Shown here piece after piece: positions 1 to 6,560 of a stretch of DNA of 12,555 nt (the first letter of the stretch is position 1; every line of letters starts with the position of its first letter). The notes under the pieces were generated by a model. That model worked only from the letters and a program-made list of their open reading frames with translations. It did no database searches and was not told the origin of the DNA. This stretch comes from Desulfovibrionaceae bacterium (GTDB lineage Bacteria > Pseudomonadota > Gammaproteobacteria > Burkholderiales > Burkholderiaceae_C). The position numbers and the translations under genes are program-made. The stretch is taken from positions 1 to 12,555 of the forward strand of contig WRJY01000298.1 in NCBI GenBank assembly GCA_009778355.1, given 5' to 3'.

Positions 1-255
1 CGCGATTTGATCGACGGCGTGTACAGCGAAAAAACCGGGCGCGACGCCGAGCGGCTCGGCGCGGCCAGCGGCGCGGCGGTGGAAGAACTGGCCCTGTCCG
101 AAAAAGACCTCGCCCGCGAAATCAAGCGGCTGGAAAAACAGATGCTCGACCACGCCCGCAACCTGGAATTCGAGCAGGCCGCGCGCACGCGCGACCAACT
201 GGCGCTGCTCAAGTCGCGGGTCTTCGGCGCGGCGGGCGAAGGCAGCGCCGCTTGA
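1..255 (+). CDS. uvrB: UvrABC excision nuclease subunit B, C-terminal end (partial)
   Basis: Only the last 84 codons are present; the gene enters from the left edge in frame 1 and stops with TGA at 253-255. UvrB is the DNA-damage-verifying helicase-like subunit of the UvrABC nucleotide excision repair complex. The visible part begins RDLIDGVYSE, which fits the end of the UvrB helicase region. It continues through a charged linker into a UVR domain (LAREIKRLEKQMLDHARNL then EFEQAARTRDQLALLK), the coiled-coil pair that contacts UvrC. The ending a few residues after the UVR domain is normal for UvrB. UvrC also carries a UVR motif, but there it is internal, so a UvrC end is unlikely. The helicase motifs lie outside the window and cannot be checked. 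Confidence 0.9.
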   Translation, partial: RDLIDGVYSEKTGRDAERLGAASGAAVEELALSEKDLAREIKRLEKQMLDHARNLEFEQAARTRDQLALLKSRVFGAAGEGSAA

Positions 256-266
256 CTTCTCACTTC

Positions 267-348
267 GTCATTCCTGCGCAAGCGGGAATCCATGCGGCGC
301 GAAGTCGAGGAAACGCCCTTGGATTCCCGCCTGCGCGGGAATAACTGT
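267..348. repeat. REP-like inverted hairpin pair downstream of uvrB
   Basis: Two copies of a roughly 27-bp palindromic unit face each other. The left copy (267-293) has arms ATTCCTGC and GCGGGAAT around a GCAA loop at 270-289, with one G-T pair. The right copy is on the opposite strand, with perfect 8-bp arms ATTCCCGC and GCGGGAAT around CTGC at 323-342. Read in the same orientation the two units differ at only a few positions. Such units are scattered between genes in many beta- and gammaproteobacteria; their spurious translation gives strings such as WIPACAGMT, seen here on the minus strand. Located 12 bp after the uvrB stop, the pair may fold at the transcript end, but there is no T tract, so a terminator role is not shown. 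Confidence 0.75.
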
Positions 349-510
349 CGCATTCCGGGCAGCGGCATCGTTTCTTGTACATCACGATGGGTTTCATCGA
401 CGCACACCGCATCGCGCTCGACGCCAACAATGTGCAGGCCAACCACCATGAATACGGTGCGCCTTCGGCAATGCACTGAATCGGGAAATCTTCAACCTAT
501 CATCGTCCCC

Positions 511-1107
511 ATGACGAGCCTTCACGCCCCGCGCCGCGATCGAGCGCCTTCGCCCTGGGTCACCCGCTGGGCGCGGTTGATCGCCCCTGGCGCGGCGGTG
601 CTGGACGTGGCTTGCGGCGCTGGCCGCCATGTGCGCTGGCTGGCGGCGCGGGGGTATCGGGTGACGGGGGTGGACCGCGATGGCGCGGCGCTGGCCGCGC
701 TGGCGGGGCTGGGCGAGTTGATCGAGGCGGACATTGAAAGCGGCCCCTGGCCGCTGCCGGGCCGGCGCTTTGGCGGCGTGGTGGCAACCAACTACCTGTG
801 GCGTCCGCTGATGCCGGCGCTGCTGGGCAGCGTGGCGGACGGCGGGGCGCTGATTTACGAAACCTTTGCCGCCGGCAACGAGACGGTGGGCCGCCCCTCC
901 CGCCCCGACTTTCTGCTGCGCCCGGGCGAGCTGCTGGCCGCCTGCGCCGGGCCGAATTGGCGCGTGGTGGCCTATGAGGACGGGTTTCTGGCAGAAGCTG
1001 GCCATCAGGATGGCCAAGCCGCGCCGGGCCGCTTCGTGCAGCGCATCGCGGCGGTGCGGCGGGCCGGCGATCAACCAGGCGCCGCGCCAGCGCGTTATCG
1101 GCTGTGA
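511..1107 (+). CDS. Class I SAM-dependent methyltransferase, substrate unknown
   Basis: This 198-residue protein has a Rossmann-fold methyltransferase core. Motif I is LDVACGAGRH at residues 31-40, followed by the acidic residue ending strand beta2 (GVDRD, D55) that should bind the ribose of S-adenosylmethionine. Later, GGVVATNYLWRPLM fits motif IV and GGALIYETFAAGN the following strand and loop. No substrate domain is visible, so the acceptor (small molecule, protein or RNA) cannot be named. The reading frame is open upstream to 292, but that part runs through the REP-like repeats and has no methyltransferase similarity. ATG 511 starts just before the conserved core, so I chose it. There is no Shine-Dalgarno sequence; a -10-like TATCAT lies 7 nt before the ATG. 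The gene is followed 116 bp later by dapA on the same strand. Predicted cytoplasmic. Confidence 0.82.
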   Translation: MTSLHAPRRDRAPSPWVTRWARLIAPGAAVLDVACGAGRHVRWLAARGYRVTGVDRDGAALAALAGLGELIEADIESGPWPLPGRRFGGVVATNYLWRPLMPALLGSVADGGALIYETFAAGNETVGRPSRPDFLLRPGELLAACAGPNWRVVAYEDGFLAEAGHQDGQAAPGRFVQRIAAVRRAGDQPGAAPARYRL

Positions 1108-1193
1108 GAGCCTGTTTGCGATCTCGGCAGGCTCTAACCGCCCCTGCGGCGCATCAGGGTTTGCTCGCGCCATTTCATGACGCGAACAGGCCC

Positions 1194-1199
1194 TAAAAT
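1194..1199 (+). promoter_or_regulatory. Possible -10 element for dapA
   Basis: TAAAAT lies 24 nt before the dapA start codon, in a short A-rich break in GC-rich sequence. No convincing -35 is seen at 16-18 bp upstream; the closest hexamer is ATTTCA at 1172-1177. dapA could therefore be expressed from here independently of the methyltransferase. Support is limited to one hexamer and its position. Confidence 0.35.
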
Positions 1200-1223
1200 G
1201 CGCGCTTGCACCTATCCAAGCTC

Positions 1224-2108
1224 ATGACCCCCATCACAGGCAGCATCGTTGCTCTCGTCACTCCCATGCTGGAAGACGGTGGCGTTGACTATCCCGCCCT
1301 GCGCAAGCTGATCGACTGGCACATTGCCGAAGGCACCGATTGCATCGGCGTGGTCGGCACCACGGGCGAGTCGCCCACCGTCAACGTCGAGGAGCACCAG
1401 GAGATCATTCGCGTGTCGGTCGAGCAGGCCAAGGGCCGCGTGCCCATCATGGCCGGCTGCGGCGCCAACTCCACCGCCGAGGCGATCGAGCTGGCGCGCT
1501 ACGCCAGGAAGGTGGGTGCCGATTGCCAGTTGCAGGTGGTGCCCTACTACAACAAGCCGACGCAGGAAGGCCAGTACCTGCACTTCAAGGCCATTGCCGA
1601 AGCGGTGGGCGATTTGCCGATGGTGCTGTACAACGTGCCGGGCCGCACCGTGGCCGACATGCAGCACGACACCGTGCTGCGCCTGGCGCGGGTGCCGGGC
1701 ATCGTCGGCATCAAGGAGGCCACCGGCAGCATCGAGCGCGCGCAGTGGCTGATCCGCGACGTGCCCAAGAGCTTTGCCGTGTATTCGGGCGACGACGCCA
1801 GCGCCGTGGCGCTGATGCTGTGCGGCGGCCAGGGCAATGTCAGCGTCACCGCCAACGTCGCCCCGCGCCTGATGCACGAGTTGTGCGTGGCCGCCATCGC
1901 CGGCGACCGCGACACGGCCATGCGCATCCAGTTCCAGTTGATGCCGCTGCACAAGCACCTGTTCGTCGAGGCCAACCCCATCCCGGTCAAGTGGGCCGCG
2001 GCCCGCATGGGCTTGTGCGGCCCCGCCATGCGCCTGCCGATGACGCCGTTGGCCAAGGCCAACGAGGCGGTGGTCGAGCAGGCGCTGCGCGATGCTGCTC
2101 TGCTGTAA
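1224..2108 (+). CDS. dapA: 4-hydroxy-tetrahydrodipicolinate synthase
   Basis: DapA condenses pyruvate with L-aspartate-4-semialdehyde, the committed step of the diaminopimelate/lysine pathway, in the cytoplasm. The 294-residue length matches the family (E. coli about 292). The TIM-barrel signatures are all present: GTTGES at 45-50 (active-site threonines T46/T47), PYYNKP at 107-112 with the relay tyrosine Y109, LYNVPGRT with Y136 and R141, and GIKEATG with the Schiff-base lysine K164. The frame is open to a TTG at 1206, but ATG 1224 gives the usual MTPITGSIVALVTPM beginning, so I chose it. The Shine-Dalgarno match is weak. bamC follows 76 bp downstream, the same dapA-bamC pairing as in E. coli, suggesting co-transcription. 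Confidence 0.97.
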   Translation: MTPITGSIVALVTPMLEDGGVDYPALRKLIDWHIAEGTDCIGVVGTTGESPTVNVEEHQEIIRVSVEQAKGRVPIMAGCGANSTAEAIELARYARKVGADCQLQVVPYYNKPTQEGQYLHFKAIAEAVGDLPMVLYNVPGRTVADMQHDTVLRLARVPGIVGIKEATGSIERAQWLIRDVPKSFAVYSGDDASAVALMLCGGQGNVSVTANVAPRLMHELCVAAIAGDRDTAMRIQFQLMPLHKHLFVEANPIPVKWAAARMGLCGPAMRLPMTPLAKANEAVVEQALRDAALL

Positions 2109-2184
2109 AGGCCCCCTGTTTTTTTGCTGGCCGGCGCGCTGGCCGCGCCAAGTCCCCGATTTCTGATTTGAAGGAATGCCGAAC

Positions 2185-3318
2185 GTGATTTCCAATCGAC
2201 GCACGATGACCGCCTTGAGCGCCGCGCTGCTGCTGGCCGCCGGCGGCTGCTCCATGCTGGAGCCCGACAAGATCGACTACAAGAGCGCGGGCCGCGGCAC
2301 CCCGCTGGAAGTGCCGCCCGACCTGACCCAACTGTCGGGCCAGTCGCGCTACCAGGTGCCGGGCGGCGCCGTCACCGCCAGCAGCTACCAGGCAGGCCAG
2401 GCGGTAGCCGTGGCGGCAGGCGCGCCCACGGCCCTGAACGTCATCGGCGATGTGCACTTCGAGCGCCAGGGCAGCCAACGCTGGCTGCGCGTGGACCGCC
2501 CAGCCGACAAACTGTGGGACCCGGTGCGCGACTTCTGGCTGGAAAACGGCTTCCTGCTGGCCACCGACCAGGCCAACATCGGCATCATGGAAACCGATTG
2601 GGCCGAAAACCGCGCCAAGATTCCGCAAGACTTCATCCGCAACACGCTGGGCAAGGTGCTCGACTCGCTGTATTCCTCCGGCGAGCGCGACCGCTTCCGC
2701 ACCCGCCTGGAGCGCAACGACCAGGGCGGCACCGACATCTACATCACCCACCGCGGCATGGAGGAGGTGTACTCCTCCGCCCAGCACGATTCCACCATCT
2801 GGCGCCCGCGCGCGCGCGATCCCGAACTGGAGACCGAATTCCTGCGCCGCCTGATGGTCAAGCTCGGCGTGTCGCAAGAGCAATCCAAAGTCATGGTTGC
2901 TGACGGCGCTGGCGGCGACAGCGCCACCGGCGGCGCGGCGCAGCCGCCGGCCAGCGCGCGCGTGGTCACCCTGCCCGGCGGCGCGCAGGCGGTGCAGGTG
3001 GCCGACGACTTCGACCGCGCCTGGCGCCGCGTCGGCCTGGCGCTGGACCGCACCGGCTTCACCGTCGAGGACCGCGACCGCAGCAAGGGCATTTACTTCG
3101 TGCGCTACGTCGATCCGTCGGTCGAAAAGAAAGAGCCGGGCTTCTTCGCCAAGCTGTTCGGCGCCAGCAGCCAGCAATTGCCGACCGCCAAATACCAGAT
3201 CACCGTGCGCGCCGAAGGCCAGAGCAGCACCGTCGCGGTGCTGAACGGCTCCGGCGCCCCCGCCCCCGCCGCCGATGTGCAACGCATCGTCAAGGTGCTG
3301 GCCGACGAACTGCGCTGA
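2185..3318 (+). CDS. bamC: Outer membrane protein assembly factor BamC (lipoprotein)
   Basis: BamC is the lipoprotein accessory subunit of the BAM complex that inserts beta-barrel proteins into the outer membrane; it binds BamD through its N-terminal segment. This 377-residue protein has an N-terminal hydrophobic stretch (TALSAALLLAAGG) ending at C22, the likely lipidated residue. An extended segment follows with the family signature TPLEVPPDLTQL, then two helix-grip domains separated by a linker near the middle. The linker is Gly/Ala-rich (GAGGDSATGGAAQPPASA). Start choice: ATG 2176 abuts AAGGA (2171-2175) with no spacing, whereas in-frame GTG 2185 has that motif 9 nt upstream, so GTG is preferred; an ATG start would add three residues. 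The lipobox is slightly unusual, with Ala rather than Leu at -3. Position directly after dapA supports the call. Confidence 0.9.
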   Translation: MISNRRTMTALSAALLLAAGGCSMLEPDKIDYKSAGRGTPLEVPPDLTQLSGQSRYQVPGGAVTASSYQAGQAVAVAAGAPTALNVIGDVHFERQGSQRWLRVDRPADKLWDPVRDFWLENGFLLATDQANIGIMETDWAENRAKIPQDFIRNTLGKVLDSLYSSGERDRFRTRLERNDQGGTDIYITHRGMEEVYSSAQHDSTIWRPRARDPELETEFLRRLMVKLGVSQEQSKVMVADGAGGDSATGGAAQPPASARVVTLPGGAQAVQVADDFDRAWRRVGLALDRTGFTVEDRDRSKGIYFVRYVDPSVEKKEPGFFAKLFGASSQQLPTAKYQITVRAEGQSSTVAVLNGSGAPAPAADVQRIVKVLADELR

Positions 3319-3321
3319 ACC

Positions 3322-3347
3322 CCAAAACGGCTCATGCTGCGTTTTGG
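3322..3347 (+). other. 8-bp hairpin just after the bamC stop
   Basis: CCAAAACG at 3322-3329 is the exact reverse complement of CGTTTTGG at 3340-3347, with a 10-nt loop, starting 4 nt after the bamC stop codon. It lacks a downstream T tract, so it is more likely a 3'-end protective structure than a terminator; it could also be chance. Confidence 0.35.
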
Positions 3348-3371
3348 CAGCCTGGCCAGCGGCAGCTCGGC

Positions 3372-3393
3372 CACTTGAGCAACACTTGAGCAA
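3372..3393. repeat. Exact 11-bp tandem duplication
   Basis: CACTTGAGCAA occurs twice in direct succession (3372-3382 and 3383-3393), between bamC and the terminator. It looks like a recent slippage duplication; no function is evident. Confidence 0.75.
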
Positions 3394-3400
3394 CGCCCAC

Positions 3401-3428
3401 GAAAAAGCCGCCCGAAGGCGGCTTTTTC
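3401..3428. terminator. Bidirectional rho-independent terminator
   Basis: A perfect 12-bp stem (GAAAAAGCCGCC pairing with GGCGGCTTTTTC) closes a CGAA tetraloop. The stem has A5 on the left and T5 on the right, so it ends in a U run on either strand. It lies between bamC (plus) and the lipoprotein gene (minus) that converges on it, and should terminate both transcripts. It is the clearest terminator in the window. Confidence 0.88.
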
Positions 3429-3459
3429 ATGTCCGGCGAGCGCTGCGGCCCGGCCCGGA

Positions 3460-3693
3460 TCAGTTGCTGGCGGCAGGAGCAGGAGCCGGAACAGCATCGC
3501 TTACGGCAGCGCTGGCGGCTTCGGAGGCTGCCTCGGCAGCCGGGGTAGCGGCTGGAGCCGGAGCCGGAGCAGGCTCAGGTGCGGGGGCAGGCGCGACGGG
3601 TGCGGGCGCAGGCGCGGGCTGCTCCGTCTTGTTGCATGCGGTCAGGGCAGCGGCGGCGGCGATCAGGGCGGCCAAAACTAGCGACTTGTTCAT
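3460..3693 (-). CDS. Small Pro/Ala-rich lipoprotein, function unknown
   Basis: This 77-residue protein starts MNKSLVLAALIAAAAALTAC, a classic lipoprotein signal peptide with lipobox LTAC and C20 as the lipidated residue. Asn follows Cys rather than Asp, so the inner-membrane retention signal is absent and outer-membrane sorting is likely. The mature part is almost only Pro, Ala and Glu: an APAPAP stretch, then an Ala/Ser/Glu-rich segment (AAEAASEAASAA) and a final APAPAASN. No folded domain is visible; it may be an extended periplasmic spacer or a filler lipoprotein. A Shine-Dalgarno AGGA lies 9 nt before the ATG. The terminator at 3401-3428 closes the transcript. Such short lipoproteins are common but poorly studied in Burkholderiales. 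The repetitive GC-rich DNA makes length variation between strains likely. Confidence 0.78.
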   Translation of the reverse strand: MNKSLVLAALIAAAAALTACNKTEQPAPAPAPVAPAPAPEPAPAPAPAATPAAEAASEAASAAVSDAVPAPAPAASN

Positions 3694-3777
3694 TTGAAGG
3701 GATCCTCTCGTGTCAGAGAAATGGAAAATATTTTTCAGAAAGCATCAAGGCCACTCTCGATGAAGATGCCAAGCGCC

Positions 3778-3812
3778 TTGAGTGAGAGAAAGATCAAATT
3801 CTTTCCACTCAA
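3778..3812 (-). promoter_or_regulatory. Hairpin in the leader of the small lipoprotein gene
   Basis: TTGAGTG (3778-3784) pairs with CACTCAA (3806-3812), and GAAAG (3788-3792) pairs with CTTTC (3801-3805). This gives 12 base pairs with a 3-nt bulge and an 8-nt loop. It would lie near the 5' end of a lipoprotein mRNA starting from the TATAAT at 3819-3824. An operator or leader structure is plausible; no known riboswitch is recognised. Confidence 0.4.
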
Positions 3813-3818
3813 TCTAAA

Positions 3819-3824
3819 ATTATA
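3819..3824 (-). promoter_or_regulatory. -10 element (TATAAT) for the small lipoprotein gene
   Basis: A perfect TATAAT reads on the minus strand, 125 bp above the lipoprotein start. No good -35 is present at 16-18 bp, so an activator or other contacts may be needed. The leader would be about 118 nt long and contain the hairpin described separately. Confidence 0.4.
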
Positions 3825-4060
3825 GCGGCAGATCAAATACCCGTGCTGCCGCCAAGCCGGTTTCTGTGACATTTTTTACAAATCCGGCGTGGCAACGGGA
3901 AAGCCCGGCGCGCTGCGGCTGCGCCAGCGAGCGATCAAATCGCGCAGCAATTGGCGGCGTTCGGCATCGCCGCCGCTGCAACACCCAAGCCAGCGGGCAC
4001 AGCGCGCCCGGCAATTCCCGCGGATCGGCGCCGGGGCAGGACGGATGCGACAATTGCACG

Positions 4061-4570
4061 ATGCAAATCAACCCGCCTTGCGTCGTTGCGCTGACCTGGA
4101 CACTCAAGGACAGCTTGGGCGACACCCTGGATGAACTGGACGAGCCGGTGGAATTTCTGGCTGGCGGCAACGACCTGCTGCCCGCCATTGAAACCGCGCT
4201 GCAAGGCCACGAGGCGGGCGCTACGCTCGACCTGAACCTGGAGCCTGAAGCGGCGTTCGGCGACTTCGACGAGCAGCTCATCTTCCTGGCCCCGCGCCGC
4301 CAGTTGCCGGCGGAAATCGAGGAAGGCATGTTGCTCGAAACCTCCGCCCTGCCCCCCGGCATCGCCGATGGCGCGCCCAGTGACGCGATTCTCACCGTGA
4401 CCGAAATCTACCCCGAGCACGTGGTGCTCGACGGCAACCACCCCTTGGCCGGCATCTCGCTGCGGCTGCATCTGCGCGTGATGGCGGTGCGCGAAGCCAC
4501 CGAGAACGAAATCGAGCGCGGCAGCGCCGGGGCGGGTTTTTTCAGGCTACAGCCGATGGCACCAGAGTAA
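4061..4570 (+). CDS. SlyD-like FKBP-type peptidyl-prolyl cis-trans isomerase
   Basis: This 169-residue cytoplasmic protein is a prolyl isomerase/chaperone of the SlyD/FkpB group. The FKBP half-domain begins VVALTWTLKDSLGDTLDE and continues with NDLLPAIETALQGHEAGATL and AAFGDFDEQLIF, matching SlyD's LIPGLETALEGHE and AYGQYDE elements. An insert-in-flap chaperone domain follows (about residues 85-120). The chain then returns to the FKBP fold at DGNHPLAG (124-131), the hallmark of SlyD-like proteins, and RVMAVREATENEIE. The His/Cys-rich metal-binding tail of E. coli SlyD is absent. The frame is open back to 3866, but the upstream residues are unlike the family, so ATG 4061 is chosen. There is no Shine-Dalgarno sequence; a weak -10-like GACAAT ends 6 nt before the ATG. 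Whether slyD or fkpB is the better name is unsettled. Confidence 0.9.
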   Translation: MQINPPCVVALTWTLKDSLGDTLDELDEPVEFLAGGNDLLPAIETALQGHEAGATLDLNLEPEAAFGDFDEQLIFLAPRRQLPAEIEEGMLLETSALPPGIADGAPSDAILTVTEIYPEHVVLDGNHPLAGISLRLHLRVMAVREATENEIERGSAGAGFFRLQPMAPE

Positions 4571-4605
4571 AAAATATCCGGGTGACCGTACAGGGCAATC
4601 GCATC

Positions 4606-4627
4606 CAAGCCTGCCTGCGCAGGCTTG
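4606..4627. other. Perfect 9-bp hairpin between slyD-like gene and dut
   Basis: CAAGCCTGC (4606-4614) and GCAGGCTTG (4619-4627) form a perfect stem around a CTGC tetraloop in the convergent gap. No T tract follows on either strand, so it is not a standard intrinsic terminator. It may block read-through or protect mRNA ends. Confidence 0.45.
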
Positions 4628-4723
4628 AACGACCCGAAGGGCTGCCGCCTCTGGCGGCTGTTCGTCGGCTTGGGTGAGGACCAGCGGCGTGTCCGGTGGT
4701 GACGCCGTGGCCGCCCATCCCAA

Positions 4724-4744
4724 CCTTTCCCCAGTGGGGGAAGG
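4724..4744. repeat. Short dispersed hairpin repeat, copy 1
   Basis: CCTTTCCCC pairs with GGGGGAAGG around a 3-nt loop (9 pairs including one T-G). It lies 6 bp beyond the dut stop, between two convergent genes. A second, closely related hairpin with the same GGGGAAGGAG right arm lies at 8974-8994, which suggests a dispersed element. Confidence 0.55.
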
Positions 4745-4750
4745 AGTCAA

Positions 4751-5197
4751 TCAGCTCCTGCCGGTGGAGCCGTAGCCGCCCGCGCCGCGCGAGGAAACCA
4801 CGAAGTCATCCACCAGGTTGAAGCTGGCCTGCGCCACGGGCACGATGACGAGTTGGGCGATGCGCTCCATCGGCTCGATGGTGAAGGGCGTGACGCTGCG
4901 GTTCCAGGCGCTGACCATCAGTTCGCCTTGGTAATCGCTGTCGATCAGCCCGACCAGATTGCCCAACACGATGCCGTGCTTGTGCCCCAGCCCGGAGCGC
5001 GGCAGGATGAGCGCCGCATAGCCGGGGTCGGCCAGGTGAATGGCCATGCCCGTGGGCACGAGTTGCCACGCGCCGGGTGCCAGCAGCAGGGGCGCTTGCA
5101 GGCAAGCCCGCAAGTCCAGCCCGGCGCTGCCGGGGGTAGCGTAGGCGGGCATCTGGGCGCGCAGGCGCTCGTCGAGAATCTTCAGGTCGATGTTCAC
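4751..5197 (-). CDS. dut: Deoxyuridine 5'-triphosphate nucleotidohydrolase (dUTPase)
   Basis: Dut hydrolyses dUTP to dUMP and pyrophosphate, keeping uracil out of DNA and supplying dUMP for thymidylate synthesis. The 148-residue length is typical of the homotrimeric family. All five motifs are visible: PGSAGLDLRA (22-31), PRSGLG (66-71), GLIDSDYQGEL (83-93, containing the catalytic Asp), ERIAQLV, and the C-terminal Gly-rich arm RGAGGYGSTG (137-146) that closes over the nucleotide. Its ATG overlaps the coaBC stop by 4 bp (ATGA), so the two are co-transcribed and probably translationally coupled. The same coaBC-dut order occurs in E. coli. Confidence 0.97.
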   Translation of the reverse strand: MNIDLKILDERLRAQMPAYATPGSAGLDLRACLQAPLLLAPGAWQLVPTGMAIHLADPGYAALILPRSGLGHKHGIVLGNLVGLIDSDYQGELMVSAWNRSVTPFTIEPMERIAQLVIVPVAQASFNLVDDFVVSSRGAGGYGSTGRS

Positions 5198-6441
5198 GCC
5201 TCGCCCCCCGATACGCGGCGGGCAATCTCGGCCACCAATTGCCGCGCCAGCACGCGCTTGCTGGCGCGGGGCAGTTCGGTCACGCCTTCGTCATCGACCA
5301 GCAACAGTGCGTTGTCGTCGCGGCCAAAGGTGGCCGGGCCGATGTTGGCCACCAGCAGCGGCACGCCCTTGCGGGCGCGCTTGGCCTGGGCATTGGCTTG
5401 CAGGTTTTCGCTTTCGGCGGCAAAACCGACGCAGTACAGATCGCCGGCCTGCGCGCGCGGCGAGTGGGCGATGCCGGCCAGAATGTCGGGGTTCTCGGCC
5501 AGCGCCAGTTGCGGCGCTGAACCGGCGCCGTCTTCTTTCTTGATTTTGTGCTGCGCTGCCCGGACGGGCCGCCAGTCGGCCACGGCCGCCGTGGCGATGA
5601 AAATGCTCGCGCCTTGCACCGCGTCGATGGTTGCGGCGTGCATGTTCAGCGCCGAGTCCACGTCGATGCGGCGCACGCCGCGCGGGGTGGACAGATGCAC
5701 CGGCCCGGCGACGAGGGTCACGCAGGCGCCCGCCTCGCGCGCTGCGCGGGCGATGGCAAAGCCCATCTTGCCACTGGACAGGTTGGTGATGCCGCGCACC
5801 GGGTCGATGGCCTCGTAGGTCGGCCCGGCGGTTACCACCACCTGCTGGCCCAGCAGCGGCTTGGGTGCCATGAAGGCGATGAGTTCTTCCAGCAATTCCT
5901 CGGCTTCCAACATGCGGCCATCGCCGGTTTCGCCGCAAGCCTGGCCGCCGTGGGCGACGGGCAGCAGGTGGGCGCCGTCGGCGGCGATCTGGCGCAGATT
6001 GCGCTGGGTCGCCGGGTGCGCCCACATTTCGCGGTTCATGGCCGGGGCCACCAGCAGGGGAACCTGGGCCAGCGGGCGGGCCAGGCACAGCAGGGCCAGC
6101 AGTTCACCGGCCTGGCCCTGCGCCAGTTGGGCAATGAAGTCGGCGCTGGCCGGAGCGACGATGACGGCGTCGGCCTCGCGGCTGAAGTTGATGTGCGCCA
6201 TGTTGTTGGCGGGCCGGTCGTCCCATTGCGAGACATAGACGGGCCGGCCCGACAGCGCCTGCATGGTCAACGGCGTGATGAAGCGGCAGGCCGCGCCGGT
6301 CATGACCACCTGCACGGTGGCGCCGGCATTGACGAGCAGCCGGCAGAATTCAGCCGCCTTGTACGCGGCCACGCCGCCGGTCAAGCCCAGCACGAAATGA
6401 CGGCCCGGCAGCTCGCTGCCCAAGTCCTTGGTGTTCATCAT
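5194..6441 (-). CDS. coaBC: Bifunctional phosphopantothenoylcysteine decarboxylase / phosphopantothenate-cysteine ligase
   Basis: This flavoprotein catalyses two consecutive steps of coenzyme A synthesis: CTP-dependent coupling of 4'-phosphopantothenate to cysteine (CoaB) and decarboxylation to 4'-phosphopantetheine (CoaC). The N-terminal CoaC half shows LGLTGGVAAYKAAE (18-31), the active-site histidine in NMAHINF (H83), APAMNREMW (132-140) and the ACGETGDGRM clamp with C169. The CoaB half starts near residue 198 with VVVTAGPTYEAIDPVRGITN. It then shows NLSSGKMG (N220) and TAAVADWRP plus HKIKK for substrate and CTP binding. The 415-residue length is normal. Adjacent ATGs at 6441 and 6438 are the likely start; the frame is open to 6489 but the extension is not family-like. 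There is no clear Shine-Dalgarno; a -10-like TACATT on the minus strand (6454-6449) ends 7 nt before the ATG, suggesting a leaderless message. Confidence 0.95.
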   Translation of the reverse strand: MMNTKDLGSELPGRHFVLGLTGGVAAYKAAEFCRLLVNAGATVQVVMTGAACRFITPLTMQALSGRPVYVSQWDDRPANNMAHINFSREADAVIVAPASADFIAQLAQGQAGELLALLCLARPLAQVPLLVAPAMNREMWAHPATQRNLRQIAADGAHLLPVAHGGQACGETGDGRMLEAEELLEELIAFMAPKPLLGQQVVVTAGPTYEAIDPVRGITNLSSGKMGFAIARAAREAGACVTLVAGPVHLSTPRGVRRIDVDSALNMHAATIDAVQGASIFIATAAVADWRPVRAAQHKIKKEDGAGSAPQLALAENPDILAGIAHSPRAQAGDLYCVGFAAESENLQANAQAKRARKGVPLLVANIGPATFGRDDNALLLVDDEGVTELPRASKRVLARQLVAEIARRVSGGEA

Positions 6442-6560
6442 GGAGCGCAATGTAGCAGAGGGGGCGGCTTCCATATTCAGTCCGCCCAACCAACGTCCAA
6501 CTCCTTGCCGCAGTTGAATATTTCCTGCTTTACCCCGTGCAGCAGTTGCAAGAAAGCGCG

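Larger units (their letters stand above)
3694..4060. other. 367-bp gap: AT-rich regulatory island plus possible gene remnant
   Basis: The first part (about 3694-3840) is much more AT-rich than its surroundings. It contains the palindrome AAAATATTTT (3725-3734), a bulged hairpin (3778-3812), a minus-strand TATAAT and a 9-bp direct repeat AGATCAAAT (3791-3799 and 3830-3838) flanking that TATAAT. The second part (about 3876-4060) is GC-rich. One minus-strand frame there is open for about 60 codons with GC-rich third positions and ends at TAA 3876-3878. Its last residues read LLRDLIARWRSRSAPGFPV and on to ATPDL. It lacks an ATG or GTG start and I do not recognise it, so it may be a decayed 3' gene end or chance. 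Confidence 0.5.

Noticed and set aside
387..479. 30-codon plus-strand frame starting ATG GGT TTC
   Set aside because: No ribosome binding site and no recognisable family; too short to separate from chance.
292..510. N-terminal extension of the methyltransferase frame
   Set aside because: It translates the REP-like repeats and has no family similarity; the conserved protein begins at ATG 511.
2109..2184. T7 run after dapA as a terminator
   Set aside because: No GC-rich stem precedes the T run, and dapA-bamC linkage argues for read-through.
1212..3393. Very long minus-strand open frames opposite dapA and bamC
   Set aside because: They mirror the codon bias of the real plus-strand genes, are rich in His/Arg/Gly/Ala without domains, and lack start signals. 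They are shadows typical of GC-rich DNA.
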